Shown here piece by piece: positions 7,684 through 17,481 of a stretch of DNA of 64,000 nt. The notes beneath the pieces were generated by a model. That model saw only the letters and a program-made list of their open reading frames with translations. It searched no databases and was not told the origin of the DNA. The stretch's first letter is position 1; every line of letters begins with the position of its first letter. This stretch comes from Immundisolibacterales bacterium (GTDB lineage Bacteria > Pseudomonadota > Gammaproteobacteria > HK1), in contig JAPOPW010000059.1 in assembly GCA_026712715.1 (NCBI GenBank), positions 1 to 64,000 on the forward strand, written 5' to 3'. The translations under genes and the position numbers were made by a program.

Positions 7684-10062
7684 GTGACCGCCGGCCCCGC
7701 CGAGGTCGACAGGGCTCCTGGCGACGTCGAGTACCAGGGGCGCCGGCAAGGACCGCGACTGGCGGTGCTGGTGAGCGTGCTCTGCTTCGCGTGGTCGGTC
7801 TATCAGCTCTGGATCGCCTCCCCTCTCCCCTTCATGCTGGACTTCGCCGTCATCGGCGACGTCCCGGCGCGCGGGATCCACCTCGCCTTCGCCCTCCTCC
7901 TTTGCTTCCTCATCTTTCCGCTCACGCGCGGCCGGGGCGGGGGGCGCGTGCCGCTCTACGACGTCGCCCTTGCCCTCCTCGCTTCGGGCGCCGCGTTCTA
8001 CCTCTTCCTCGGCTGGAGCGGCCTCGTGTCGCGCCAGGGGGTTCTCTACGTCTGGAACGGCATTCCGGTCGAGGCGATCCTCGGCGGGGTCGGCATCTTG
8101 CTCCTGCTCGACGCCACCCGCCGGGCGATCGGCATTCCGCTCGTCATCGTGTGCGCCGTCTTCCTCGTCTACTCGATCTTCGGCCAGTCGATGCCGGACA
8201 TCGTGTCGCACAAGGGGCTGAGCCTCAACCGGCTGATCGGCTACCAGTGGCTGACCGGCGAGGCGGTCTTCGGCATCCCGATCAGCGTCTCGGTGAGCTT
8301 CGTGTTCCTCTTCGTGCTGTTCGGCGCCCTCCTCGACAAGGCGGGAGCGGGGCAGTACTTCCTTGCGCTCTCCTTCGCCATGGTGGGGCGGTTCAGCGGC
8401 GGCCCGGCCAAGGCGGCGATCCTCGCCTCGGGCATGACGGGGATGATCTCGGGCTCGTCGATCGCGAACGTCGTCACCACCGGCACCTTCACCATTCCGG
8501 TCATGCGGCGGATCGGCATGCCCGCGGTCAAGGCGGGGGCGATCGAGGTCGCCGCCTCGACGAACGGCCAGGTGATGCCGCCCATCATGGGGGCGGCCGC
8601 CTTCATCATCGCCGAGTTCATCGGCATCTCGTACTTCGACGTGGTCGTCGCGGCCGCGATCCCCGCGGTGCTCAGCTACGTCGCGCTCCTCTACATCTCC
8701 CACCTCGAGGCGCAGAAGCTCGGCCTCGCGGGGCTCCCCCGGGCGGAGATCCCGCCGCTTCGAGAGACGTTCCTCGGTGGCCTGCACCATCTCATCCCGA
8801 TCGTCATCCTCGTCTACCTGCTGATCGTCGAGCGGTGGAGCGCGCACAGCGCCGTCTTCTATTCCATCCTCTCGCTGATGGTCATCATCGTCGCCCGCCG
8901 GGTCGCCGCCTCGGCCCGCGGCGCCGGTGGAGAGGCCGGGGGGCTCGGGGAGGCGGTCCGCGACGGCTTCACCGAGATCTACCTCGGCATGGGCGCGGGG
9001 GCGCGCAACATGATCGGCATCGCGGTGGCGGTGGCCGCGGCCGGGATCATCGTCGGCTCGGTCTCGTCGACGGGCCTCAACAACGCGATGGTCGGCGTCG
9101 TCGAAGCGATCGCGGGCAGCAACGTCTTCATCCTCCTCGGCCTGACCGCGGTGCTGTGCATCGTGCTCGGCATGGGCCTGCCGACGACCGCGAACTACCT
9201 CGTCGTCGCCTCCCTGCTCGGGGGCGTGCTGGTGGAGCTCGGGAGCGCGGCCGGCCTCGTCCTCCCGCTCATCGCGGTGCACCTGTACGTCCTTTACTAC
9301 GGGCTCCTCGCGGACTCGACCCCGCCAGTTTGCCTCGCCGCCTTCGCCGCCTCCGCGATCTCGAGGGCCGATCCACTGAAGACAGGCGTGCAGTCCTTCC
9401 TCTACGACATCCGCACTGCGATCCTCCCGCTCGTGTTCCTCTTCAACACCGAGCTCCTGCTGATCGGCGTCGAGAGCGTCTGGCACGGCACGCTCGTCGT
9501 AGTCATGTCGCTGCTCGCCATCCTCGCCTTCAGCGCGCTCACCCAGGGCTGGATGTTCGTCAAGGTGCGGTGGTTCGAGGGCGTGCTGCTCGCGCTCGCG
9601 TGCTTCATGCTGTTCCGCCCCGGCTTCTTCATGGACCGGATCGCCCCGCCCTTCGAGCCGGTCGGGTTCGAGGCGTTCGTCGCGGGCGAGTTCGATCCTG
9701 AGCCGGGGCGGCACGTCCGGCTCCACGTGACGCGCGAGACCGACTACGGCGAGCGCTACAAGCTCTACCGATTCGAGGTGCCGGAGGACGTGGCGGCGGC
9801 GAGTCCGGCGGAGACCTTCGGGCTCGCGCTCGAGCGCGAGGAGGACGGGCGCCACGCGGGCGTCGACCTCGCCTTCAACGGCATGGCGGAGCGGGCGGGG
9901 CTCGACTGGGGGGACTACGTCACCGGGGTCGACGTCGAGCAGGGCGACCTTCCGCCGAAGGAGCTCATCTATCCGGTCGGGGTCGCGGTGCTCGCGCTGG
10001 TCGGCCTGTCCCAGTACCGGCGCCGGCGGCGGCACCGGGCCGGCGCCGCGCCCGCCCCGTGA
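7684..10062 (+). CDS. Fused TRAP transporter permease (small plus large subunits) with DUF3394-like tail
   Basis: This 792-residue inner-membrane protein combines the 4-TM small subunit (about residues 25-160) with the 12-TM DctM-like large subunit (about 185-640), as is usual for TAXI-type TRAP systems. Signature loops are visible, for example the SGGPAKAAILASGMTGMISGS segment near residue 240 and NGQVMPPIMGA near 295. After the last membrane region a soluble segment (about 660-770) fits the DUF3394 domain commonly fused to these permeases, followed by a final hydrophobic segment and an Arg-rich end. The start is a GTG at 7684 with only a weak, distant Shine-Dalgarno. It uses the Na+ or proton gradient to import the solute bound by the upstream TAXI protein. 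Confidence 0.9.
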   Translation: MTAGPAEVDRAPGDVEYQGRRQGPRLAVLVSVLCFAWSVYQLWIASPLPFMLDFAVIGDVPARGIHLAFALLLCFLIFPLTRGRGGGRVPLYDVALALLASGAAFYLFLGWSGLVSRQGVLYVWNGIPVEAILGGVGILLLLDATRRAIGIPLVIVCAVFLVYSIFGQSMPDIVSHKGLSLNRLIGYQWLTGEAVFGIPISVSVSFVFLFVLFGALLDKAGAGQYFLALSFAMVGRFSGGPAKAAILASGMTGMISGSSIANVVTTGTFTIPVMRRIGMPAVKAGAIEVAASTNGQVMPPIMGAAAFIIAEFIGISYFDVVVAAAIPAVLSYVALLYISHLEAQKLGLAGLPRAEIPPLRETFLGGLHHLIPIVILVYLLIVERWSAHSAVFYSILSLMVIIVARRVAASARGAGGEAGGLGEAVRDGFTEIYLGMGAGARNMIGIAVAVAAAGIIVGSVSSTGLNNAMVGVVEAIAGSNVFILLGLTAVLCIVLGMGLPTTANYLVVASLLGGVLVELGSAAGLVLPLIAVHLYVLYYGLLADSTPPVCLAAFAASAISRADPLKTGVQSFLYDIRTAILPLVFLFNTELLLIGVESVWHGTLVVVMSLLAILAFSALTQGWMFVKVRWFEGVLLALACFMLFRPGFFMDRIAPPFEPVGFEAFVAGEFDPEPGRHVRLHVTRETDYGERYKLYRFEVPEDVAAASPAETFGLALEREEDGRHAGVDLAFNGMAERAGLDWGDYVTGVDVEQGDLPPKELIYPVGVAVLALVGLSQYRRRRRHRAGAAPAP

Positions 10063-10230
10063 AACGCATGGCGCGAGGCGCCATGGACCCGTGCCTCGGC
10101 GGCGAGATGCAAGCCTTCGCGTCCGGCGAAGGGAAGCCGGTGGATTCTCCGCGCTGGTCTCGCGCCGGGCCGGTGGACGCGGCCGCCCGGACCGGAGCGC
10201 ACACCTCGCGCGCAAACCCGAGAGGACGAC

Positions 10231-11151
10231 ATGGACCGAACCTCGGTTGACTGGACCGGCCCGATGCCGGCGCTGACGACGCCGTTTCGCGACGACTTCA
10301 CGATCGACGAGGAGGCGTTCGCCTCGAACGTCGACCGCCTCTTCGAGGCCGGCGCCACGGGGATGGTGGTGGCCGGCTGCACCGGCGAGTTCTGGGCGTT
10401 GACGCTCGCCGAGCGCGCGCGGCTCGCACGGACCGCGGTGTCCGCCGGCCGGGGGCGCGGTCCGGTCATCGTCGGGACCGGCGCGATCCGCGAGGGCGAG
10501 GTCGTCGATCAGATCCATGCCGCGAAGGAAGCCGGGGCGGACGGGGCCCTGGTCCTGCCGCCCTATTTCGTGCACTTGAGCGACCACGAGTTGAGCCGGC
10601 ACTTCGAGACCGTCGATGCGCAATCGGTGCTGCCGCTCGTGCTCTACAACATCCCCGGGAACGCCGGGAACGCGATCGGTCCGGCGCTCGCCGATCGCCT
10701 CGCCGATCTCGACCGGGTCGTCGCCATCAAGGAGAGCGGTGGCGACTGGACGAGCTTCCACGACACGCTCCTTCGGGTGCGCGACCGGATCCGGGTCTTC
10801 TGCGGGCCGTCCTCGCTATTCGGGGTGGCCGCCACTCTCGCGGGGGCAGACGGACTCATCGACTGCTTCCCGAACGTCTGGTCCCCGGGGTGCCTCGACC
10901 TCTGGCACGCCACCCGGGCGGGGCGGATGCGCGAGGCCTGGTCGCTGCAACGGACCGGGCTCGCCCTGACCGAGCTGTTCACGACGGGGGGGCGCTCGCT
11001 CTACCCGGCGACCAAGGCGGCGATGGACCGGCTGGACCTCCCCGGAGGAGGTCGGCCGCGCCCGCCCCTCCGGCCGCTCGAGGGAGAGGCGCTGCGCGGA
11101 CTCGAGGAAGGTCTCGACCGGCTGCTCGCGCGGGCGGCGGAAGCGGCCTGA
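10231..11151 (+). CDS. DapA/NanA-family lyase or aldolase
   Basis: A 306-residue (beta/alpha)8 enzyme of the dihydrodipicolinate synthase/N-acetylneuraminate lyase family. The Schiff-base lysine is in VVAIKESGG (about residue 170) and the conserved tyrosine in LYNIPGNAG (about 142). The usual GTTGE loop reads GCTGEFWALT, so one of the two conserved threonines is changed, which argues against housekeeping DapA. ATG 10231 follows AGAGGA. It sits 170 bases after the TRAP permease and 50 bases before an SDR gene, so it probably cleaves or condenses a keto acid derived from the imported solute. Confidence 0.8.
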   Translation: MDRTSVDWTGPMPALTTPFRDDFTIDEEAFASNVDRLFEAGATGMVVAGCTGEFWALTLAERARLARTAVSAGRGRGPVIVGTGAIREGEVVDQIHAAKEAGADGALVLPPYFVHLSDHELSRHFETVDAQSVLPLVLYNIPGNAGNAIGPALADRLADLDRVVAIKESGGDWTSFHDTLLRVRDRIRVFCGPSSLFGVAATLAGADGLIDCFPNVWSPGCLDLWHATRAGRMREAWSLQRTGLALTELFTTGGRSLYPATKAAMDRLDLPGGGRPRPPLRPLEGEALRGLEEGLDRLLARAAEAA

Positions 11152-11203
11152 CGGAGCGGCGGGCAATGCCGGACCGCGGCGGCACCGGGGAGGGGCGATC
11201 CTG

Positions 11204-11905
11204 ATGGCGCGGGTCGCCATGGTCTCCGGCGGGGGACGGGGACTCGGGGCCGCCATCGCCGAACGGCTTCTCGACGATGGCTGGACGGTCTCGCTGGGTC
11301 TGAGGGATGTCGGTCAGGCCGCCCGGTTCGACGCGCCCGCGGGCCACCTGATGGCGGTGCGTTTCGATGCGGACCGGCCGGCCACGGCCGATGCGTGGGT
11401 CTCCGCGACGGTGGAGCGTCTGGGGCGGATCGACGCCCTCGTGAACAACGCCGGGATCCTTCGCACGGTCGACTTCGAGCAGGGGAGCGAGGCCGACCTG
11501 GACGCGATGTGGGCGGTGAACGTGAAGGCGCCCTTCCGGCTGGTCCGTGCGGCGTTGCCGCACCTGCGCAAGACGGGCAACGGCCGGATCGTCAACATCG
11601 CGTCGACCGACGCCAGGCGCTACCGTCCGGGTACCTCCATCGGCTACGCGATGACGAAGCACGCGCTGCTCGCGATGACCCAGGCCGCGCGTTTCGCCGG
11701 TTGGGACGACGGCGTGCGGGCCACCGCGCTCTGTCCCGGCGCCATCGATACCGATCTCGTCGCCGGGCTTCCCGGGGTGACTCCGAAGGGGGACCGTCTG
11801 ACCCCCGAGACCGTGGCCGGCCTCGTCGCCACGATCCTGACCCTTCCCAATCAGGCAAGCCTTCCCGAGCTCATCGTGAACACCCGCCTGGAAACCCTGA
11901 TCTGA
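11204..11905 (+). CDS. Short-chain dehydrogenase/reductase (SDR)
   Basis: A 233-residue classical SDR. The NAD(P)-binding GGGRGLG motif is at residues 9-15, NNAG near 80, the catalytic serine in NIAST and the catalytic YAMTK (YxxxK) near 148-152. The ATG is preceded by GGGGAGGGG. It follows the DapA-like gene closely on the same strand and is likely the next step in the same catabolic unit, oxidising or reducing a hydroxy/keto acid. Substrate unknown. Confidence 0.85.
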   Translation: MARVAMVSGGGRGLGAAIAERLLDDGWTVSLGLRDVGQAARFDAPAGHLMAVRFDADRPATADAWVSATVERLGRIDALVNNAGILRTVDFEQGSEADLDAMWAVNVKAPFRLVRAALPHLRKTGNGRIVNIASTDARRYRPGTSIGYAMTKHALLAMTQAARFAGWDDGVRATALCPGAIDTDLVAGLPGVTPKGDRLTPETVAGLVATILTLPNQASLPELIVNTRLETLI

Positions 11906-11930
11906 CCCGCGTCGCCTTGTGACCGTGGCG

Positions 11931-11957
11931 GGCCGGTGAGGACCGGTGAGGACCGGG
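11931..11957. repeat. Short decamer tandem repeat
   Basis: Two and a half copies of GACCGGTGAG (first copy GG instead of GA) lie just after the SDR gene. No function is apparent. Confidence 0.4.
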
Positions 11958-12156
11958 GGGTGGGGACGGCGAATGGGCCCCGCGACATGCAATGCGAAGG
12001 ATGCGATCCGGGTACTCGAACCGCGATGTCCTGGCCGCTCGAGCGATGAAGCGTCGTCGAATGACGAGTCACGTGTGAACGCGGTCTTCCGTCTCCTGTC
12101 CGCCGGCGACTTCCGAAGTCCGCTCGATGAGATGAAAATCGTCGACGTATTGCAGC

Positions 12157-12961
12157 TCAGGCTCGCGCCGTCTCGAACGCGACGACGTTGCGCGATTCCT
12201 TGCTGAACTCCACCGCGACGAGGTGGATCGGCCGGCCGAGGTGGCGATACTTGTCGGCGTAGCCGCGACCTCTTAGCTGCGCCATCGCGGCCCCTTCCCC
12301 GGCGAGCTCCACCACCTTGAACTCGAAGAGATACACGTTGTCGTTGAACTCGACCGCCATGTCGAGGCGCCCGTGGCTCGAGCTGTCCTCCACGGTGACC
12401 TCGAGCCCGAGGGCCGTGAAGTACGAGTAGACGACGCTCGCGTAGTAGCCCTCGTAGCGGGCGATGTCGTTGTTCGTGTACCACTCGTAAGGGATGCTCG
12501 CAAAGAAGGCGCGGAACAGCTCCTCGATCCCCACGAAGTCGTTCTTCTCCAGCCGCCGGTAGAGATGCACCTGGTTCGCCGTCTGGCGCGGTCCGGTAAT
12601 CGGAATCGAGGCTCGCGCGCCGCTCGGCGGCGTCGAGCTGCTCCATGACGTTGGCTTCGAGATGGCCCGGGTCCTTGAAGTGGCCGGCCCCGAAGTCGAG
12701 CCGCACCACCGTATGGCGCACCGACCAGTCCCAGTGCGGGTGGATGTGGAGCCCTTCGAACAAGGCCTCGTTGCCCTCGAACAGCTCCTTCAGCGTGTCG
12801 AGGAACAGGCTCTTGCCGAAGCGCCGCGGGCGCGACAGGAAGTAGTGGGACCCGCCATCGAGCAGGCGCCGGATATACGCCGTCTTGTCGACGTAGTAGC
12901 AGCCCTCCTCGCGCAGCTTGCCGAAGGTCTGGATGCCGATGGGGAGCTGCCGCCGGTCCAT
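12157..12961 (-). pseudogene. Internally deleted AAA-ATPase-like / PD-(D/E)XK family gene
   Basis: Two pieces of one protein family are joined out of frame. The first (start at 12961, about 130 residues) has the N-terminal AAA-ATPase-like region typical of this family, with LPIGIQTFGKLRE, YVDKT and the P-loop-like SRPRRFGKSLFL. The second (about 12157-12600, other frame) is its C-terminal nuclease-like domain: FFASIPYEWYTNND, GRLDMAVE and YLFEFKVVE, matching the D...ExK core. Intact members are about 500-530 residues, so some 230-250 residues are missing and the frames no longer match. The gene is dead as it stands. Such proteins are often multi-copy and of unknown function. Confidence 0.75.
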
Positions 12962-13042
12962 CCAGTCACCTTATACCGCGGCCGGCCATGCGGCCGCGCC
13001 GGACCGGGCACTCACCGCCACCCGGGCGGCGCGATCAGGCGG

Positions 13043-13876
13043 TCAGGCGGGGTCGGCGAGGGCCTGGCGGAGGCGGGTGCGGTCGGCCGGGCTGCCGAGG
13101 AAGATCTCGGTGCAGACCACTCCCTGCTCGAAGAAGAGCTCGTAGCCGCTCAGGGTGTCGAGGCCGGTCGCCTGCGCGTCGGCGAGGAAGCGGGTGTCGA
13201 CCGGGGTGTAGACCGCATCGAAGGCCCATGCGGTCCCGATCATGAGCCCGCGCGGAACGGGGGTTCCGTCATGGCCGACCATGCCGACCGGCGAGCAGTT
13301 GACGATGCCGTTCGCTCCGGTCGCGGCTTCCTCGAGGCTCGCGGCCGCGGTCACGTCGAAGCCGGGACGAGCCTCCCGAAGGTCCGCCGCGACGCTCTCG
13401 GCTCGCGCGCGGTCGAGGTCGAAGAGCCGGACGGCCGCCGCCCCGAGCTCCGCGAGGCCGAATGCCACCGCCCGGCCGACGCCGCCCGCCCCCACCTGGC
13501 AGACGATACCCGGCCTCGCCGGACTGAACCTGACCCGCCAGGCCGCCATGAAGCCGGTATGGTCGGTGTTGAACCCCCGCGGTCCGGCCGGTTCGAACAG
13601 GATCGTGTTGACCGCTCCCATCGCGCGGACGACGGGGCTCTCGATTTCGACCCGCTCCGCCGCCCGCTCCTTGTAGGGGTGGGTGATGTTGATCCCGTGG
13701 TAGTTCCCCGCCGCGCACCGGTCGAACAGCTCGTCGAATCCGGCGCCCTGCTCGGCCGGGACCAGCAGGTCGTAGGTGATCTCGACGCCCCGCATGCGCC
13801 CCGCGATCGCGTGCAGCCGCGGTGCCTTCGAGGCCGCGATGTTGTCGCCGATAAGGCCGAGCCGGACCTTTTTCAC
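13043..13876 (-). CDS. Shikimate dehydrogenase-family oxidoreductase
   Basis: A 277-residue AroE/YdiB-type enzyme. The catalytic lysine is in NITHPYKE (about residue 67) and the catalytic aspartate in FNTDHTGF (about 104). The NADP-binding glycine motif is GAGGVGRA (about 128-135). The start is a GTG at 13876 preceded by a GGAAGG-type site. Whether it is the biosynthetic AroE or a quinate/shikimate catabolic paralog is unclear; isolation from other aro genes and the catabolic neighbourhood favour a paralog. Confidence 0.85.
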   Translation of the reverse strand: MKKVRLGLIGDNIAASKAPRLHAIAGRMRGVEITYDLLVPAEQGAGFDELFDRCAAGNYHGINITHPYKERAAERVEIESPVVRAMGAVNTILFEPAGPRGFNTDHTGFMAAWRVRFSPARPGIVCQVGAGGVGRAVAFGLAELGAAAVRLFDLDRARAESVAADLREARPGFDVTAAASLEEAATGANGIVNCSPVGMVGHDGTPVPRGLMIGTAWAFDAVYTPVDTRFLADAQATGLDTLSGYELFFEQGVVCTEIFLGSPADRTRLRQALADPA

Positions 13877-13977
13877 GCGCCTTCCCTCCCGCGCAACCTG
13901 GACGTGGCAATCGAGGGCACGCCGTGGAGCGCGTCCCCTGAAGTGGACAGATTCCGCGAGGCGGAAATCGTGGATCG

Positions 13978-14166
13978 CTACCGAAGGGCCGATTCCGCCC
14001 GCGCCGCTTCAAAATGGCGAACCGCGCTTGCGAACCTGTCGCGGCAGCCGGGGTTGCGGAACCCGACGACCGCGCCGTCACACCCGGTCAGCGAGTCGGC
14101 CTGTACCGGCTTGCCCCACCAGGGGCAGGTCTCGTTGATGCACTCGACAATGTCGAGGTTCGGCAC
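13978..14166 (-). CDS. Small YHS/TRASH-like metal-binding protein
   Basis: I choose GTG 14166 because a GGAGG sits four bases upstream; the frame is open to an ATG at 14229. The 62-residue product has three cysteines in the pattern CINETCPWWGKPV...GFRNPGC, close to the YHS/TRASH metal-binding fold in which a Cys pair and a later Cys bind a metal ion. Relatives are often labelled glutathione S-transferase, which I think is a misnomer. It starts only about 60 bases from the oppositely oriented hydrolase relic at 14228. Confidence 0.6.
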   Translation of the reverse strand: MPNLDIVECINETCPWWGKPVQADSLTGCDGAVVGFRNPGCRDRFASAVRHFEAARAESALR

Positions 14167-14227
14167 GGTGCCTCCGGTCGTCTCATGATCGCGGTAGTCC
14201 ATCTTACTCGTGAGGAAGGGGAACGCC

Positions 14228-15121
14228 ATGGAGAACGAGACCGCAGCCGGCGGCGTTCGGCGGATCGAGACCGCGTGGATCGCGATGCGCGACGGCTGCC
14301 GGCTGGCCGCCCGGCTCTGGGTGCCCGTCGATGCTCGGATTCGGCTCGCGGCCGCCCGACCCGGCCGTCGTCGGCGAGCGCTGGCGGGAGATCTGGCTCG
14401 AGCGCCTCGACCGGATGTCGCCCTGGATCCTGCGCCGGCTCCGGCACCAGCGCCGCGACCGGCAATGGACGCACGGCTCGGTGTGCGAGGACCCGAGCCG
14501 CATCGAAGCCGCCGTCTACGCTGTCGGAGGCTGGGCGGACGGCTACTCGAACGCGATCCCGCGTCTCTTCGCCGGACTCGAGTCCCCCTGCAAGGGTCTC
14601 ATCTGGCCCTGGTCCCGTGTCTGGCCGTCGCCGGAGCCCGTCACCCTGTGGCTCTTCGCCGGCGCGGGCGAGCTCCGCCTGCCGGCCCGGCCCGCGAATC
14701 CCGCCGACGGCGCGCTCGAGGATCCGGATTCGCCCCGACCCGGCCCGACCGCTCCCCACCGGGAGTACCGCTCCCCCGACCGTGGCCGCCTGGTCGAGCA
14801 CGACCACCGGCGCGTCCGGACGGTCATCCGGAGCTTCAAGGACCGGGGCCGGACCCGTCTCGACGAGACCGGAATGACCATCGAGGCGCGGGGCGACGAG
14901 CGCTACGCCATCGCCGGGGACGATCCGCTCTCCGCGGAGCACGAAGTCCGGTACGTGATCGAGATGTCGCGGGAAGACTGGCGCATCCGCACCGAGTCCC
15001 GGACCACGATGACCGCGACCGCGGAGAAGTTCCTGGTTACGGCGACCCTCGACGCCTTCGAAGGGGACGTGCGGGGACGGGCAAGGGCCTGGTCGGAGCG
15101 GCTCCCGCGCGACGGAACCCG
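14228..15121 (+). pseudogene. Deletion-ridden copy of a CocE/NonD hydrolase
   Basis: From ATG 14228, with GAGGAAGGGG upstream, about 37 codons match the start of the intact hydrolase at 15171-17231 on the other strand. The frame then shifts and resumes at the segment RPPDPAVVGERWREIW. Some 150 codons, including the catalytic GxSxxG region, are gone. A second deletion follows GLIWPWS, and a third removes part of the C-terminal domain. The last about 100 residues align to the intact protein down to PRDGT, but no stop codon follows. The relic and the intact gene face each other and end about 50 bases apart, as expected from an old inverted duplication. Confidence 0.8.
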
Positions 15122-15170
15122 ATCGTTCGGGGCGCCGCCGTCAGCCAAGGAAATCGGAGACGCTTCCCGG

Positions 15171-17231
15171 TCAGGTGCCGTCGCGAGGGATGTCCTCGAG
15201 CCAGGCGCGCGCGAAGACGCAGCGCCCGTCCTCGAACACGTCGAGACGGGCGTGGATCCGGAAGCTCTCGCGGTCCGACGTCATCTCGAGCCGGGTTCGG
15301 ATGCGCACGTCGAGCCCCTCGCGGCCGTAGCGATCCTCGCCATTGAGGAGCAGCCGGGCGGAGAGCGGATCGTCCGGCGCAATCTCGAACCGGCGCCGGA
15401 TCACGTTGCCGCTGTGCCATCCGCATCGGTCCATCCGGGTTGTCCCGGCGTCCTCGACGTGGATGAACGCGAGGCGCCCGGTCCGGAAGTCCTCCTCGAA
15501 CCGGGCCACCACCGGCGCCGGCGGCGACAGCTCGGTCCGCGGGTCGAGCGAGGTCCGGCGCGCCGGCGGGAGCGCCGGCAGGAGGTCATCGGTCTCGCGG
15601 TCCCGGCGCGCCGGAAGCACGAAGCACGAGGACCCCGTGTAGAGCGTGAGCTCCACCGGCTCCGGCGCGGGCCACGCGATGGGCCACATCCCCGTGGAGA
15701 GCGCGAGGCGGATCCGGCTGCCCTTCGCGAATCGATAGGCATTTGCGTTCATCACAATCGACGTCGAGAACGCCTCGCCCGGTGCGAGCGGTGCGGCCGT
15801 CTCGTGGGACTCGTCGTGGGTCAGGTTCCGGAGTCCGAAGCTCACCAGGTTCACTGCGCCATCGGCGCGCACCTCGGACAGCCGCGCGCCCAACTGGGCC
15901 ACCGGACGATCGCTCGCGAGCCGGAGGTGGGCGACCGGCATGCCGAAGAACGCCAGCGGCTCCTCGAGCGGCTCGGTGTCGAAGCAGAGCGAGACCGCGT
16001 CGTCGATGCGCTGGTCGCCCGGGCCCTCCGGGGCGTCGAGGCCGTTGTGCCCCCAGAACGGGTTCGCCCGCCCGACCGTCGCGGGCGATGTGAACGCAAG
16101 AGCCGTCTCCGCCCCCGGCGTCTCCCGGAGCCCGTCCGTGTCGAGATGCCAGGTCCGCGCGGATTCCGCGCCCGGCGGCCAGCCATTCTCCGCGATCCAG
16201 TGTCCCGGGACCTCCCGGAGCACCGGCGAGGGCCGGTAGCTGTCGTGCATCCAGGCCCGGATCATGGGCTCGCGGTCAACGCCGGTGTCCTCGTCCTTGA
16301 GCCACCGGTCCCACCACCGGAGGCTCTCCTGCAGGAACCCGGAATCGGGCGCCGGCAGGGCCTGGTGGGGGTACTGGTGACCCCACGGGCCGATCCAAGC
16401 GCGCCGCGGCACGCTCAAGCCCGCCATCAGCCGGAGAGCGGGATCCGTGTAGGGGTCCGCCCATCCTCCCACCGCGAAGACCGGGCAGGCGATGGCGGAG
16501 AAGTCCTCGCAGACCGAGCCGTGCTTCCAGAACGCGTCGCGGCGCTGGTGACGGAGCCATTCGAGAATCCAGGGGGGGCTGTTCTCGAGGCGCCGGAACC
16601 ACGTCTCGCGCCAGTCCGGCCCGACCAGCGCCGGATCCGGCGGCCGGGCGTTGTGGCCGAACATCGTGAAGCACCAGTTCGGATTCTCGACGAGCTGGCA
16701 ACCGCCCATGGTGTGGATGTCGGTCGCGTATCGGTCGTCCGTCGAGCAGACCGAAATGACCGCCCCGAGAGCGGGAGGACGGCGGGCGGCGACCTGAAGG
16801 CAGTTGAATCCGCCCCAGCTCTTGCCGAACATCCCCACCCGTGCGGTGCACCAGGGTTGGGCGGCGAGCCAGGCGATGACCTCGACCGCGTCGGCCTGCT
16901 CCTGCTCGAGGTATTCGCCGAGAAGGAGGCCGTCGGACTCTCCGCTCCCCCGAAGATCAACGCGGAACGAGGCGTAGCCGTGCCCGGCGAAGTAGGGGTG
17001 CATCGCCTCGTCGCGCGCCGACGTCCCGTCCCGCTTGCAGTAGGGGATGTACTCGAGGAGCGCGGGAACCGGATGGTCTTCCGCGTCGGCCGGCAACCAG
17101 CACCGGTAGGCGAGCCGGGTCCCGTCCGACAGCGGGATCCAGCCATGCTCGATCTCGCGAATGGGTCTCGGCAACGCCTCGTGGCTCACCACCCCCGTCT
17201 CGTCTTCGGCTCCACGTTGCGGGGCGATCAT
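15171..17231 (-). CDS. CocE/NonD family hydrolase (X-Pro dipeptidyl-peptidase S15-like)
   Basis: A 686-residue alpha/beta hydrolase. The nucleophile is the serine of GMFGKSWGGF (about residue 150); the aspartate is in GGWADPYTD (about 275) and the histidine in GPWGHQYPH (about 300). The C-terminal jelly-roll domain of the S15/CocE group covers about 360-590, and the rest is a family-specific tail. ATG 17231 is preceded by GGGAGG five bases away. It is directly downstream of a collapsed peptide ABC transporter on the same strand, so it may once have cleaved imported peptides or esters. There is no signal peptide. Confidence 0.85.
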   Translation of the reverse strand: MIAPQRGAEDETGVVSHEALPRPIREIEHGWIPLSDGTRLAYRCWLPADAEDHPVPALLEYIPYCKRDGTSARDEAMHPYFAGHGYASFRVDLRGSGESDGLLLGEYLEQEQADAVEVIAWLAAQPWCTARVGMFGKSWGGFNCLQVAARRPPALGAVISVCSTDDRYATDIHTMGGCQLVENPNWCFTMFGHNARPPDPALVGPDWRETWFRRLENSPPWILEWLRHQRRDAFWKHGSVCEDFSAIACPVFAVGGWADPYTDPALRLMAGLSVPRRAWIGPWGHQYPHQALPAPDSGFLQESLRWWDRWLKDEDTGVDREPMIRAWMHDSYRPSPVLREVPGHWIAENGWPPGAESARTWHLDTDGLRETPGAETALAFTSPATVGRANPFWGHNGLDAPEGPGDQRIDDAVSLCFDTEPLEEPLAFFGMPVAHLRLASDRPVAQLGARLSEVRADGAVNLVSFGLRNLTHDESHETAAPLAPGEAFSTSIVMNANAYRFAKGSRIRLALSTGMWPIAWPAPEPVELTLYTGSSCFVLPARRDRETDDLLPALPPARRTSLDPRTELSPPAPVVARFEEDFRTGRLAFIHVEDAGTTRMDRCGWHSGNVIRRRFEIAPDDPLSARLLLNGEDRYGREGLDVRIRTRLEMTSDRESFRIHARLDVFEDGRCVFARAWLEDIPRDGT

Positions 17232-17481
17232 CGCTACCTCCCGGGACTCATTGCTTGGCGTGAAAGTTCAAGGTCGGGCCAGACCCGCAGATCGGTTTCG
17301 TGAACGGGAAGTACAAGGCGGCTACCAACAGACTTGCAGGCAACTCTCGTGTCGGCGTGCTCCACGGGCTTGCGATAAACGGGGTGACTTCGAGCATGTC
17401 TCGTCGGTCGTTGGCTCCGCCTTGCCGGACTTGCGCTCACAACGTTCATCATCGCCTCCCGCGCTTCGCCCGCGCCGGCGC

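Noticed and set aside
7381-10761. Antisense open frame of more than 1100 codons over the TRAP permease
   Set aside because: Low-complexity Arg/Glu/Asp/His translation, opposite to a well-defined membrane protein.
14210-15346. A single functional 378-residue protein on the plus strand
   Set aside because: Only the first about 37 codons match the hydrolase; the rest is a wrong frame with Arg-rich translation.
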